Made by a program: the position numbers and the translations under genes. Shown one piece after another: positions 32,999 through 44,769 of a stretch of DNA of 64,000 nucleotides. Position 1 is the first letter of the stretch. The number at the start of each line of letters is the position of its first letter. Under the pieces are notes generated by a model, which was not told the DNA's origin, made no database searches, and saw nothing but the letters and a program-made list of their open reading frames with translations. The DNA is from Linum tenue (taxonomy: Eukaryota > Streptophyta > Magnoliopsida > Malpighiales > Linaceae), in NCBI GenBank assembly GCA_946122785.1, contig CAMGYJ010000007.1, forward strand, positions 39,209,587-39,273,586. Direction: 5' to 3'.

Positions 32999-33260
32999 TT
33001 GTGTTTGCCTTGTTGGGCGCTGCGGCGGTCGAAGTTCCCGTCTCGACGGCTGGCCCGCGAGAACTGCTGGGCGCCACCACGGAAAAGGAACCACCGTCCT
33101 TAGCGGGCACCTCTTTGCTGCCACGGGGCGTCCACCCACCCGATTCTTGATTGGGATCAGGGAAGAAGTGCTTCTCCAGCAACTTTATCACATTAGGCGC
33201 CGAGCCCTCATGCGGAGGCGCATCACCGAAAGAGGCGCCTGAGCTAGGTAGCTACGACAT
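32999..33260 (-). pseudogene. Antisense gene of element C, first exon with nonsense codon
   Basis: The likely ATG is at 33258-33260, but codon 3 is TAG (33252-33254); after it the frame is open: SSGASFGDAPPHEGSAPN, then LLEKHFFPDPNQ. A donor-like AA/GTGAGT lies near 32999. A minus-strand TATAAATA (33375-33382) sits about 115 bp upstream. Confidence 0.55.
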
Positions 33261-33374
33261 ATTTGTGGTTTTGGGATTTTTAGGAAGGAGGCGCAGCGCA
33301 CGTTTTTGGTAGAGAGAGAAGTTTAGAGAGAGAAAGATTTAAAGTGAATGAGCAAGGGAGGGGGCGGCCGACTG

Positions 33375-33382
33375 TATTTATA
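33375..33382 (-). promoter_or_regulatory. TATA box of the antisense gene
   Basis: TATAAATA on the minus strand, upstream of the antisense start at 33260 and followed by a CT-rich leader. It suggests an independent promoter inside the retrotransposon. Confidence 0.6.
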
Positions 33383-33940
33383 GGAAAGAGAACCCCAACG
33401 GTCAGATATAGGGATGCGCGCCATCAAGTCCCTTCATCCTCACCGTCCGTTCAAAATTCAAAATTCCAATTTTGATTTTCCAAAATTATTGAAAATTCAA
33501 AATTCGAAATTCCAATTTGGAAAGCGCACGGCGAGGGGGCAGGGATAGGCGCTTTGATTCAAGCGCTCATGCTGGGGGTGACAGGGGTATAAGCGCCTGG
33601 AATTGGTCGAGAAGGCGCCAGAACTTCGAGGTTGAGGATACGCTTGATTGGAACAGGAAGGGCAGTTTTGAGCGAGATACATGGGATGGACACTAAAAAG
33701 CACCTCGATTTTGGCAAAGAGGCGCATAAATATCGAGGTAAGTAATGCGCCTAAGTTAGGCGCCTCTATAACAAGGTGGGGTCGTTGCGAGTCCGGGCCG
33801 AATACGAAGAATGGTTGATTGAGGGCGTCCGAGTGTGGAGAGTGGTCAGGCGCCTACTGAGCCAAGAAGGACGGTAGCCTTAGTCGAAACAACCACTCAG
33901 GTGTTATATATAGTAAGACGCCCATTGTCAACCATGAGCG
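33383..33940. other. Non-coding 3' region of element C
   Basis: Lies between the antisense promoter and the polypurine tract; GGCGCC-type words continue. No supported gene. Confidence 0.5.
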
Positions 33941-33957
33941 ACTAACTGGGGGACAAT
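33941..33957 (+). promoter_or_regulatory. Polypurine tract of element C
   Basis: ACTAACTGGGGGACAAT directly precedes the LTR start TGTTGGGTGAG; a G-rich tract followed by ACAAT is usual for this lineage. Confidence 0.7.
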
Positions 33958-34508
33958 TGTTGGGTGAGCATGAGTGGACCAGTGGGGGACATGGGCTCAA
34001 GAGACTTGGATGGGCCCAAGCCCAATTGAGAGCCTGGGTGAGGAACAAAGCAAGAGTGGGCCCAAACGCAGAGGAGCGGGCGCATAACGACAAAAAGGAT
34101 GCGGGGACCACGCTGCTTCGGGACCAGGAGGCTGGGAGCGTGCCACCTGGAAGTGTGGTCCTGCCAGGCGCCTGGGCGCCAGGATCCGGGAGCTGCCACG
34201 TGTAATGACCGACCGTTGGGCCGTACCGGGCATTTAATGATCCGCTGACGTGGAGCTGAATTCCAGGAGCCTGGTCGGAACCTCGACGAGTATAAATAGT
34301 ACTCGGTAGGTAGCATTTAAGCAGGTTGGCTTCTCTCACTAAAAACTTTCGGATTACTTATCTCTCTAAAAACACACTCTGACTTGGGCGTCGAAGTGCT
34401 AACAGGCAGTCCCAAGCCCACTAGGCGTTTGCCTGTGCAGGATCTGTGCGCCTGACGAGGTGAGCGCCCTAGTCAAAGACGAGAAGGCAGGTTCGGAGCT
34501 TTGTGGCA
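33958..34508 (+). repeat. 3' LTR of element C
   Basis: Starts TGTTGGGTGAGC after the polypurine tract. TATAAATA at 34291-34298 is the LTR promoter. The right end is placed at a CA near 34508 and is uncertain because the partner LTR is missing. Confidence 0.7.
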
Positions 34509-34956
34509 TCGACATTTCTAAAATTTCAAAACAAGCAAGATTCTAAAGTTGTCGTTTGAATTTGCCTTTTGATATTCAAGTGTGACAGTGGAAAATCTGA
34601 AGGTAAGCTCCATAGGACTCTTTTAGTCACAAGGACAATCAGAAAATATATTGAATATTTATATTTGATGAACCCGGTATTCCCCAATCGAATGTGATTC
34701 TTCATGACTTTTTCACCACCAAAAATTCGCAAAAACGTCTCAATTTCCCTTAATATAATTGGTCTAGTCAAGGTTTTTGTATTTTTGCATAGAAAATATA
34801 TGTAATATCAAGAACACGACATGGAATAGTATTTGGAAAAGTTTACTCTAGTTATGGAATGTTAGTAAGCTTGGTTACGTAGGACTTGAGATAATAAGTT
34901 CATTTATCGAAATGACTAAAAGGAAGAGTTCACATACAACTTTGTACTGATGTAAA
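34509..34956. other. AT-rich spacer
   Basis: No gene or clear repeat. Confidence 0.5.
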
Positions 34957-35930
34957 GTTAATGTATCTTGGTTACTGAATTAAAAAAAAACTCAAGGGTC
35001 AAATCGATATATCTCCCTAAGAAAATTACAATACCATAATATTTCATAAATGTGTTTGCTATGGTCAAGAACTGGAAAAATAATTTTTATGATAAAAACT
35101 CTAGTGTTATGACATACTGTTCCAAAAATCCATGTAATACAATATTAATATGGACTATTCAATGAAAAAATATATTAATATTGATTATCTCAATATTATA
35201 ACGTTAATGTGTATTGGTGACTGAATTACAAAAGCTCAAAGGTCAAATCGATATACCTCCCTAATAAAATTACAATGTCGTAATATTTCATAAATGTGTT
35301 TGCTATGGTCAAGAAATGGAACAAATAATTTTTCTGATAAAAACTCTTAATGTTATGACATAGTTTTTAAAAAATCTATGTAATACAATCTTAATATTGA
35401 TTATTCAACGAAAAAATATTTAAATATTGATTATCTCAATATTATAACGTTAATGTATCTTGGTGACTGAATTAAAAAAGCTAAAGGTCAAATAGATATA
35501 CCTCCCTAATATAATTACAATCCCATAATATTTCATAAATGTGTTTGCTATGGTCAAGAAATGGAACAAATAATTTTTCTGATAAAAACTCGTAGTGTTA
35601 TGACTTAGTTTTCCAAAAATCCATGTAATACAATATTAATATTGATTATTCAATAAATAAATATATGAATATTGATTATCTCAATATTATAAAGTTAATG
35701 TGTATTGGTGACTGAATTAAAAAAAAGCTCAAGGGTCAAATCGATATACCTCAACAATAAAATTACAATGCCATAATATTTCATAAATGTGTTTGATATG
35801 GTCAAGAAATGGAACAAATAATTTTTCGGATAAAAACTCTTAGTGTTATGACATAGTTTTTCAAATATCTATGTAATACAATATTAATATTAATTGTCTC
35901 AAAATAAAACTATGAATTAATTTTGTAAAA
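34957..35930. repeat. Tandem array, four copies of a 246-bp unit
   Basis: Copies begin GTTAATGT(A/G)T(C/A)TTGGT at 34957, 35203, 35449 and 35694, giving periods of 246, 246 and 245 bp. Each contains CATAATATTTCATAAATGTG and ATGGTCAAGAA. Copies differ by scattered substitutions and the last is truncated. AT-rich, non-coding, satellite-like. Confidence 0.92.
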
Positions 35931-36497
35931 GTTGAAGTATAACAATATAGAAAATCTTTCTTTCATAAATAAAATCAACGATAATTCCCCCAACCTAATT
36001 TTTTCATAACAAAACCAACAATAAATATACACAAAATGACCCTGTTCGCTGAAATAACCTGCAGTAGCCGGTAAAGAATGGGCGGTGCCCGTACTTGTCG
36101 AAATAGAAGAATTTCCCCATCATTAATCACGTCAATATTAGTATGATACCCGTGTTACTCGATTGGTTGATAACCATTTGACAAATTCTGGTACATCAAC
36201 GGGACAAAAGATTAGAGACACAATCCCCGATTTAGCCGGTATTGGTTTTGTTTACCCATAAAAAAAAAAAATTATCGTCGGAAAACAGGTTTCAAGAAAC
36301 AAAAGGCTCACATAATTTTGCGGGAGGGATTTGGGGCCCAAAAATAGCCAAACCAATTCCTACTTCATTTCAATTCCACCGGCTGAGAAATCAAACAGAC
36401 CCATTCTCCCCTCTCTTATAACTCCTATCATCCTCTCCCCCCATCAATGCCACCACATTGCTATAAGCAAGCCTTGGGCAGTCCAAGGTTTTCAGAT
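35931..36497 (+). promoter_or_regulatory. Upstream region of the LRX gene
   Basis: Between the tandem array and the gene. CT-rich stretches (36405-36450) with a CTCTTATAACT motif near 36412-36424 may be the core promoter and leader. No TATAAATA consensus is seen. Confidence 0.35.
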
Positions 36498-38192
36498 ATG
36501 GCTCCGTTTATCATGAATTTCTTGGGCTGCCTTCTCTTCCTCCTCCTCATTGCCTCATTCTCCACCTTCTCCAATGCCCTGACGGACTCGGAGGTCGCCT
36601 ACATCGCCCACCGTCAGCTCCTCACGTTCGAAGAGAGCGGGAAGGATCAGAGCAACAACAATGTGGACCCCAACCTCAAGTTCGAGAACTCGAGGATCAA
36701 GAACGCCTACACCGCCCTCCAGGCGTGGAAGAAGGGCATCTACTCCGACCCTTTCAACGTCACGGCCACCTGGGTGGGGCCCGATGTCTGCAAGTACACG
36801 GGCATATATTGTGCCCCGACGTTGGATGACCCCAAACTGAACGTCGTAGCGGGGATCGATCTCAACCACCAGGATATCGCGGGGTACCTGCCCCAGGAGC
36901 TCGGCCTGCTCACTGACCTCGCGCTGTTCCACCTGAACTCCAACAGGTTCTGTGGCATCATCCCGATGTCGTTCTGCAACATGTCCATCATGTTCGAGTT
37001 TGACGTAAGCAACAACCGCCTCGTGGGGCCCTTCCCGCGGGCCCTGCTGTGCTGGAAGGAGATCAAGTTCGTCGACATCCGGTTCAACAACTTCGAGGGA
37101 TGTGTCCCGCCAGAGATCTTCGGCAGGCCGCTCGACGCCCTGTTCTTGAACAACAACCGCTTCTCCTGCTCGATCCCGCCGTCCCTCGGGAACTCCACCG
37201 TCAGCGTCGTCACCATGGCCTACAACAACTTCAGCGGCTGCATCCCTCACACCATCGGGATGATGCCCAACATCGAGGAGATCATGCTGGCCGGGAACAG
37301 CCTCGGCGGCTGCTTCCCCTCGGAGATCGGCAACTTGAGGAACGTGACGGTGCTTGACGTAAGCGGCAGCGGGTTCGTGGGGTCCATCCCACCCAGCTTT
37401 GCCGGGCTGAAGAGCGTCGAGATGCTGGACATTTCGTGCAACAGGATGACGGGTTCGGTCCCCGAGGAGATCTGCAAGCTGCCGGCGCTGAAGAACTTCA
37501 CATTCGCTTCGAATTTCTTCAACGGAGCCGCCCCGGCTTGTAAATCGAGCAAGGACGTCGTGATCGACGACGGCAACAATTGCTTGGCGGGGCGGCCGCT
37601 ACAGAAGCCGCCTAAGGATTGCGATCCCAAGGTGGTGAAGCCGGTGGATTGTAGCAAGGACGTTTGCAGCGCCGGTGGAGGACGAGCACCGCCCAAGACT
37701 GAAGATTCGCATATGCCGGCAAGCGGCGGAATGAGCCACCCTCCACCTCCGGCACCTGTTCATTCCCCTCCACCGCCGGTTCACTCTCCACCACCACCCG
37801 CGCCAGTTCACTCCCCGCCTCCGCCTGTCCAATCTCCGCCACCGCCTGCGCCGGTTCACTCCCCGCCTCCGCCTGTCCAATCTCCGCCACCGCCTGCGCC
37901 GGTTCACTCCCCGCCTCCGCCTGTACATTCTCCACCACCGCCTGCGCCGGTTCACTCCCCGCCACCGCCTGTCCATTCTCCCCCACCGCCTGCGCCAGTT
38001 TACTCCCCACCTCCGCCTGTCCATTCCCCGCCACCACCTCCGGTTCAATCTCCACCACCGCCAGTACACTCCCCACCTCCACCGGTAGTCCAAAAGCCAC
38101 CACCCAAGCCAGAGCAACCAGACGTCGTCCTTCCGCCGAACCTGGGTTACCAGTACTCCTCTCCTCCACCGCCGTTGTTCCCAGGCTATTAA
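36498..38192 (+). CDS. Leucine-rich repeat extensin-like protein (LRX)
   Basis: Single-exon gene. The Met at 36498 is preferred over 36447 because it starts a classic signal peptide (MNFLGCLLFLLLIASFSTFS) a few residues in. From that Met the protein is 564 residues. The N-terminal region (ALTDSEVAYIAHRQLL, ALQAWKKGIYSDP, VCKYTGIYCAP) and about ten leucine-rich repeats (AGIDLNHQDIAGYLPQELG, DLALFHLNSNRFCG, VTVLDVSGSGFVGSIP) follow the LRX layout. A Cys-rich hinge leads to an extensin domain of about 130 residues built of SPPPP and PVHSPPPP repeats. LRX proteins sit in the cell wall, where the LRR domain binds RALF peptides and the extensin part anchors the protein. Tyr cross-linking motifs are nearly absent: one YQY near the C-terminus. 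The gene looks intact and is probably functional; it is convergent with the next gene. Confidence 0.93.
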   Translation: MAPFIMNFLGCLLFLLLIASFSTFSNALTDSEVAYIAHRQLLTFEESGKDQSNNNVDPNLKFENSRIKNAYTALQAWKKGIYSDPFNVTATWVGPDVCKYTGIYCAPTLDDPKLNVVAGIDLNHQDIAGYLPQELGLLTDLALFHLNSNRFCGIIPMSFCNMSIMFEFDVSNNRLVGPFPRALLCWKEIKFVDIRFNNFEGCVPPEIFGRPLDALFLNNNRFSCSIPPSLGNSTVSVVTMAYNNFSGCIPHTIGMMPNIEEIMLAGNSLGGCFPSEIGNLRNVTVLDVSGSGFVGSIPPSFAGLKSVEMLDISCNRMTGSVPEEICKLPALKNFTFASNFFNGAAPACKSSKDVVIDDGNNCLAGRPLQKPPKDCDPKVVKPVDCSKDVCSAGGGRAPPKTEDSHMPASGGMSHPPPPAPVHSPPPPVHSPPPPAPVHSPPPPVQSPPPPAPVHSPPPPVQSPPPPAPVHSPPPPVHSPPPPAPVHSPPPPVHSPPPPAPVYSPPPPVHSPPPPPVQSPPPPVHSPPPPVVQKPPPKPEQPDVVLPPNLGYQYSSPPPPLFPGY

Positions 38193-39338
38193 TTTATTTA
38201 TTTTTAATAGAACTAAAACATTACTACAGATTGTTCTGACAACATCATATGTAAAATTCCTTTCCTTCTAAAATTTGGAGATGGAATATGTTTCCCAAAA
38301 TTGGCAATACAGTGGAGGAAAAGTTACCAATCGCGTTGTGTAAAATTGCTGCCATATTTATCTTTATCATTTGCCATCTTCTAAGCAATGGAAAGTGATC
38401 TAAGAGCTTATGAAACCCTCGTCAAAATTCAGGGCTTATATAACAATGGCAAGTATAGCACAATGTTAGGCTTGCAATATAGAGGGTGTGTCGTATTCCC
38501 TAGAGATCGTCGATACCCTAGTCTGCTCGTGTTAAATCATACTACTTTCTAATCAGTAATTGGTTATTTTTAATCGTATAGCGGCTTCCGGCGAGCGTTA
38601 GCTTCCAACAATGGAGCCACTTCACCCAGGGAGTAACACAATCCCAACGTGTTAGATTACTGCCTCATGCCATCATTTGCATCAATTGCATCAATTGGAT
38701 TCTTGACAAGACTCTTCTTGAAAAGTTAATGCAGATGTACAGAAGACAAGGTAATGCACATAGTTGTGAACAATTGCATCAATTGGAGTCTTGTCAAACT
38801 CTTCTAGATCAACAAGAAGTACATACATTCAAACAAATTTTGCTGGGTAGAGCACACCAACGGCCCAACCGTTTTCATCCTCCCTGATCATTCATCTTCA
38901 CTCCACAATGGCCACCCAATGCAGTTACCTCTTGGCAAAGGAAACTATAATTTTTATTGATTGTAGAGCACTAACTAGAATCTCAACCAAAGAATGGTAA
39001 GTAAATGTGATTAGTGTTTTCTATTGCATGTAAAACGATATTTTTTATACGAGGAAGCCTTGGAAAAGGCTGAAATGCTTGGTGGTTGAAAGCGATGAAG
39101 GTGAATATGGTCATCAGCTAGCAAGGCAACATGACGATATAAATGTTGTTCCATAGGAACGGTGACCTTAAAGTAAGGAAATGGGACTTCACCTGAGAAG
39201 CTCTCTCATAGCAGTCAGAGGTCATGATAAAACCAAAGGAGCAAAACAACAGCATAACAGCTTGTCTAACTTGTTATGTTTGACAGAATTCTCCCGTGTG
39301 ACTTGACAAAAACCGACAACGAACAGAACAATGTCGGA
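38193..39338. other. Convergent intergenic region
   Basis: Holds the 3' flanks of the LRX gene and the dehydrogenase. No RNA gene or element is seen. Confidence 0.6.
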
Positions 39339-42300
39339 CTACTCCTTTTTGTGGTTCGAGTATCGAAGGCAAACGACTTCTTCCCCTTGGAGCAGCTTCT
39401 CCATGGCGTCCAGTGGAAGACCAACCAGTTCCAGTGTCTTTTCCCATAGTTTATGTGATTGCTCGGCCTTGTGCGCTTCTTCTGAAGGGTTCGCCGGTCG
39501 GCAGTCTTGGGAGATGAAAGCACAAGCCGGACGGTCCTCTGTTTTCAACACTTGACAGTACTCTGACATCTGGGGATCAGTAGCAGCGAAAAGTGCACTC
39601 CGGGCACCTGGATTTTGTGTCATGGGAACACCTTAAATGAGTTCATTACAGAATAACTTACAAACTCAACCTGCGTTTTAACTCATCCCTGCTATTCAAT
39701 TATCTTCCTCCAAAGCCAAAGACGATAAAACATTATCAAAGACTGTCATTAAACACACCTTCTGCGGGAGTGAAGATGAAATAAGGTATCAGATTATATC
39801 CGGCCTGCATAATTATTGGAAGGTCCCTTGCCTACATCAAAATAAATGCTTCATGTACAGAGGTAATAGTATCAGGAAGCTGTACATTTGATTAAACAGG
39901 TCTGAATATCTAGCAATCACAAGGCCAGAGAGAGCAATTGTAAGAAAAAGTAATCCAAAATTCAAGAGACTTACAACATTTGTATGTACGATTCCGGGAT
40001 CAACACACACTATGCTAATTCCAGCTTCACCAGGTAGGCGCTTGTGGAGAACATTGCTGAACATGACCTGCAAACAAATTTAAATCGTAATCAATACTTC
40101 ATATCTAAAAGACATAAACTGACAACAAAAAGAAGAAAACACTTAAGAATTTCTGCGGGCTAATGACTCTAAATTTATGTGGAGATTATAGAGGATGATA
40201 TCCAAGGGATCAAGTTTCAAAGCTTGATTCTCCAAAAAAACAAACACGGCCATCATTTTTCAATGTAAGCATGGTAAAGCTGTTTGAGAATCTAACACCG
40301 TTGAAAAGAGAGAGAATCTAACACAAGTACAACCTAACAGTAGGTAAAAACTAAGGTTGTTGAATATGAAAATGAAGGCTTCCCTTGACAGTTCAAACCG
40401 TCAAGAAAACAGATTAAGTCAAATGCATGTCCTAAAGGATCAAAAATAAGACCAAAAGCAAAGTTAGATTAAACTACTCAAATTAGACACCGCATCCAAC
40501 TATGCCAAAATAGCATGGTCCATGAAACCGTACCGTACCGACGGTTCAATCACGAAATACCAGTATTGGAGGCTAAACCGGTAGGCGGTATTTAACGGTC
40601 TAACGGTTCAACTACGGTAAAACCACGGTTTTATCATAAAATATCATACCGCTGACTTTTCCGGTACGATATCCGATACGGTTTCATGGACCATGCAAAA
40701 TAGATGATTTCATTCCAAATTCTTATTACCAATAGGGTGCATACTTGCAGATTTCAATTGAAAATTATAAAACATCCTTCCATAAAAAAATTTAGTTTGA
40801 ACTAGAAATGGTAATAAACCTTAAAATCAGTCCTATTAGATAGCTGAGGACCATAATCTACTAGTCTCTTAAGCTTTAACTCGAAGAATTCGTCTTATTA
40901 ACAAAATGAAGACAACTGCAATAACAAAAGCAATAATAGCAAAATGCATGAACGAGCCAAACCACCAAACTGAAAATAAATCTAAAGGAACCTGTGCTAA
41001 CTTGCTACTAGTGTATCCCACCACACTTGTATATTTTCTCTTCCCAGATGTAACATTCAAGTCTTCTGTGTCAACGTAGCCAACATAATGCATCTGCATG
41101 GAAGGAAAATGTTGAAGCTACTTTCAGGCGTTTAATGGAAAGTGGCCATCAGTGAAAACGTGAATATGAAATTTATCACAACATTTTTCCCAAGTCGTGT
41201 TTAGAAGACAGGATATTCATAATGTTAACTCACTGTTCAAGACAAATCAAAAGAGAAGTTAGAAAATGAGGAAGAATTTAAACAAGAGCAGTAAAGCAAA
41301 GAATCAAAGCATACTGAAAAATTGTTCACTACAAACATTCTACTCCACAAACTTACAAAGCCAATTTAACAGAGAAGGTAGCCAAAAGACTCACCACTGA
41401 ATTCACATTGACAATTCTACTAGGAGAGCCTCTAATTAGGGATGGCAAAAGTAGTATTGACAGTAATGCTGGAGCAAGATGATTCACTTGCATGTGCTGT
41501 TCGTACCCATCTCTTGAAAACCTTTGAGGTTCTGTGTACAACAAAGTCCATGTATTTTGACCCTCAAATGTTCTTAAACGTGAATAAAACGGCAGTGGTT
41601 TGTATAACAAGGACAGGAAATGAAGAAAGTACACATAGCTAAATGAAGAAAGTTTATACAGCAAAATCTATAAACAGAATTCAATTCATTCTCGACAAAT
41701 TTCCACTTCTCTACAATTTCAAACATTTGATGGATCCTATTCAAAACTTGACAGGAACCTAACTCTCACTCCCACTAACTGTTTTCTATTTCCATAAGAG
41801 AGGTGTATAATTTCTTATTTTCATCTGTGGTTGCATACCTTCAAAAGGTGTCTCTACTATTCCAAATCTTCTTCCACCTTCTACTCAACACCCAAAGCTA
41901 AACTCACAAGAATTTCATTCACAAGCTACACCTTTCTTACCTAAGCATGTATCAAAATGAACTCAGGAAGATAATACATCAGAATCCATTAACAAAAGAG
42001 AGACGCGCCCTGATACATGTAACCAAACCATGAAACTGAGTCAACATTAGGTTCTACACAAAGTCAATTGGCACATAAAGAAACATCTCATTCTTCTGGC
42101 ATGAGAATAGGGTTCTAAAACACTGAAGATAAAACTTGGTAGATAACATGGCTTTATCTATCATGGTTAACGAATGGCTTCTTGTCATTCATATAATTTC
42201 TTCTCCCTTCGCACATGGCTACTTCACTTACACACTGTTATCGTGGAAGATCGCTCATCTACATTTGCTGACCACTAAATATTGGAGTCGAGAAGCAGGT

Positions 42301-43076
42301 ATAAAAGAGGGATCCAAGAGAGTATTAAACCATCCAAAGAGCAAGCTGTTAAAGTAATGTCCCAGAAAGACAGACCTCCTATGGAAAAAATGCCAGCGTT
42401 GTTGATAAGGACATTCAGAGGCCGTGAATTAGCATTCCACGCTTCAGCAAACCTCACAACTGATTCCAATGAGAGAAGATCAAGTTCCATCACCTTGCCG
42501 AATTGTAGAATCAAATCAGCGAATCCCAAACAGTAAAATCAAAAGGGCCAAGCAAAAGGGTCCGATTCATGAAATTGGTAAGTTGAATCACAAACCTCAA
42601 TGTTGAGTGGAAGGCCTTTCCCAGCCCACTCAGTCTGCCACTTCTGGATCAACTCGTTAGCCGTCTTCACGTTTCTAACCGCCATAACAACGTGAGCACC
42701 TGCCTCCGCTAGTTGCCTGTGGGCTCAGACCGGAACCAAATTATTCTTCAATACAAACAGCAAGAACTGGGACTGCTCCTCCGTGTCTAGAAACAAAGGA
42801 AACGAAAGAGACGACGAAGAAGAAGAACCTGGCGATTTGACGGCCGATGCCGCTGGTGGATCCGGTGACGACGCAAGTGAGGTCGTTAACGGGAGGCAAT
42901 GGGAGAGGATTCTGCAAGTGACGGGCCAAGATTCTCTGAAACAACATCTCGTATATCAAGTACATCCATCCTCGAATCCACTCTATCCACCCTAGCCCCT
43001 CTTTCTTCCTCTCTTTCCCTTTCGAAGGCGATGGATTGGAGGAGGTAGACGGCGACGGCGGAGAGGATGGCGCCAT
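39339..43076 (-). CDS. FEY: Short-chain dehydrogenase/reductase, FOREVER YOUNG (FEY)-like
   Basis: Eight exons on the minus strand with GT-AG borders and preserved phase: 43076-42829, 42716-42596, 42493-42376, 41531-41395, 41093-40992, 40067-39975, 39831-39759, 39607-39339, coding for 386 residues. The N-terminal [20 protein letters not shown] is hydrophobic and matches the FEY family. The Rossmann fold shows TGSTSGIG (71-78), NNAG (154-157), the catalytic Ser in NVNSV (207) and YTSSK (Tyr235, Lys239). Later parts [10 protein letters not shown] and [14 protein letters not shown] also fit. FEY-type proteins affect leaf positioning and meristem activity in Arabidopsis; the substrate is not established. 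No stop or frameshift is seen. Intron 5 carries a hAT MITE. Confidence 0.93.
40514..40695. mobile_element. hAT-type MITE in intron 5 of the FEY-like gene
   Basis: Ends CATGGTCCATGAAACCGTA are perfect inverted repeats. CAAAATAG flanks both sides (40506-40513, 40696-40703), a perfect 8-bp duplication. The 182-bp interior is rich in ACGGT/ACCGT words. The perfect ends and duplication suggest a fairly recent insertion. Confidence 0.93.
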
Positions 43077-43528
43077 TTTTCTTGTGACTATTCTCTGACC
43101 TTATTCCAAGGCAACGCCACAGTTACGGCAGAGCCTCCGATTTTGAGTAAAGAGAGCTCGAGTTTAGTACGGGAGTGTCTGACAAACAAAGGGTTCGATG
43201 TGGGCGGGAGAAGGAGACGAGAAATTTTGCTGGCGGTAGCACGTGCGCGCGTGCGTGTCGTGAATTTTGCTTTGCGATCTGCGGGAGTGTTTTGCTTGTC
43301 CGTGGAAATACTTTTTTTTTTTTTATACTTTGCAGGAGTTATTTGCAATACGAATCATTTGTTCAAAAGTAAGCATACGAGAAATGTAGACATTTGTGAA
43401 TGTTGAAATTAAAAATGTATTATTTGTTTAAAATTTTTTAGATGAGTCATTATTAAATGAGTCATTGTATAAAATTAAAGTTTTGCCCTTACATTTAATA
43501 TATTTCATTATCTTGTTTCCTATTCTAC
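43077..43528 (-). promoter_or_regulatory. Upstream region of the FEY-like gene
   Basis: Contains the likely promoter. A T-run at about 43311-43324 and AT-rich DNA follow; no clear TATA box. Upstream lies the Pack-MULE. Confidence 0.35.
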
Positions 43529-43849
43529 TAAAACCAAGGATGCGGATAGTATAACAACATCCTCTATGTTGTTATAATAACAACAAGTTTCATTAAGGGC
43601 AAAACCGTAAACATACAAAGAAATAATAAAATTAAAATGGGACCGGTTATTGTAACAACACTCATTGTATTGTTATTGTAACAACACTAGTCCCCAACCA
43701 ATAGGAAGCTAGGATTGTGATGACTTTTTATTAGATGAGTTGACCTAGTGTAAAATCAAAGCAGGGGTATAATTGTCATTATGAAAAATATGGTTAAATA
43801 AAAAAATAAAAAAATAAAAAAATAAATTTTTTTATTTTCTGCCCAAAAA

Positions 43850-44745
43850 TTTGGTCGTCGGAATTCTGCCACCGGTCGCCGCAAAATGGTTGCCGGTCAC
43901 CGGAATATGCTTTTTGTCGCCGGAATATGCTATTTTGTGGCCGGTATATGCTTACCGGAGTCGGAATATGCTTACCGGCGTCGGAATATGCTTACCGGCG
44001 TCGGAATCTAGTCACCGGGACCGGAATATGGCGTCGGAATCTGCTCACTGACGGTCACCGGAGTTCGGTCAATGGTCTTCGTTGACCGGTCAACGGTCAA
44101 CGACCACCGGATGTTATGGTCTGCATTGTGAGATTTATGGTTTGGTTTCTCATATTTTTTTATGCCTTTTATGGTTTGTTTTATTGTGTTTGTGGTTTGC
44201 ATTGAGAAGTTTCTGGTTTGTTTTCAAAAACTTTGTGGTTTGCATTGTGGGGTTTCTGGTTTGTTTTAATATATTTGTGGTTTGTATTAGGACGTTTATG
44301 GTTTTTTTTTTGTGGTTTGATTTACTGTGTTTGTGGTTTGCATTAGGAGGTTTCTGGTGTGCTTCGCACATGTTGTGGTTTGCTTTGTGAGGTTTGTGGT
44401 TTGTTTTAGGAGATTTGTGGTCTAAATTAGAAGGTTTCTGGTTTGCATTAAGAAGTTTTTTGTGTGCTTTCGAAACTTTTGTGGTTTGCTTTGCGAGGTT
44501 TCTGGTTTGTTTTAATATATTTGTGGTCTGCATTAGGAGGTTTTTGGTTTATTTTACTGTGTTTGTGGTTTGCTTTAGGGGGTTTCTGGTGTGCTTTTCA
44601 AAATATTTGTCGTTTGTTTTGTGAGATTTCTGATTTGTTTTAGGAGACTTATGGCATGCATTGGGAGGTTTCTGGTATGTTTTTTGTGGTTTGTTTTGTC
44701 GTATTTATTGTCTACATTAGAAATATTTGTGTTTTGTTTATCCAG
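43850..44745 (+). repeat. Degenerate subterminal repeats of the inner MULE
   Basis: First a set of CGGAATATGCTTACCGG repeats (43860-44040), then about 600 bp built from variants of TTTGTGGTTTGCATTAGGAG and TTTCTGGTTTG. Open frames here are low-complexity shadows. The outer element has the reverse-complement array at 46495-47120. Confidence 0.85.
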
Positions 44746-44769
44746 TGAACACCTGGTGATTTTGCTTTT

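Larger units (their letters stand above)
26374..34508 (+). mobile_element. Element C: 3' part of a Tat-like Ty3/gypsy retrotransposon
   Basis: The order is protease end, reverse transcriptase, RNase H, second (archaeal-type) RNase H, integrase, non-coding GCGCCC-rich stretch, antisense gene, polypurine tract and 3' LTR. A second RNase H and an antisense gene between integrase and LTR are known traits of the Tat/Ogre lineage. The 5' LTR, gag and protease start are missing; the left edge is the LTR of A2. Several stops and frameshifts show it is dead. Confidence 0.85.

Noticed and set aside
36555..38169. Long minus-strand frames opposite the LRX gene
   Set aside because: They are shadows of the GC-rich proline-coding repeats; composition is arginine or glutamate repeats without domains.
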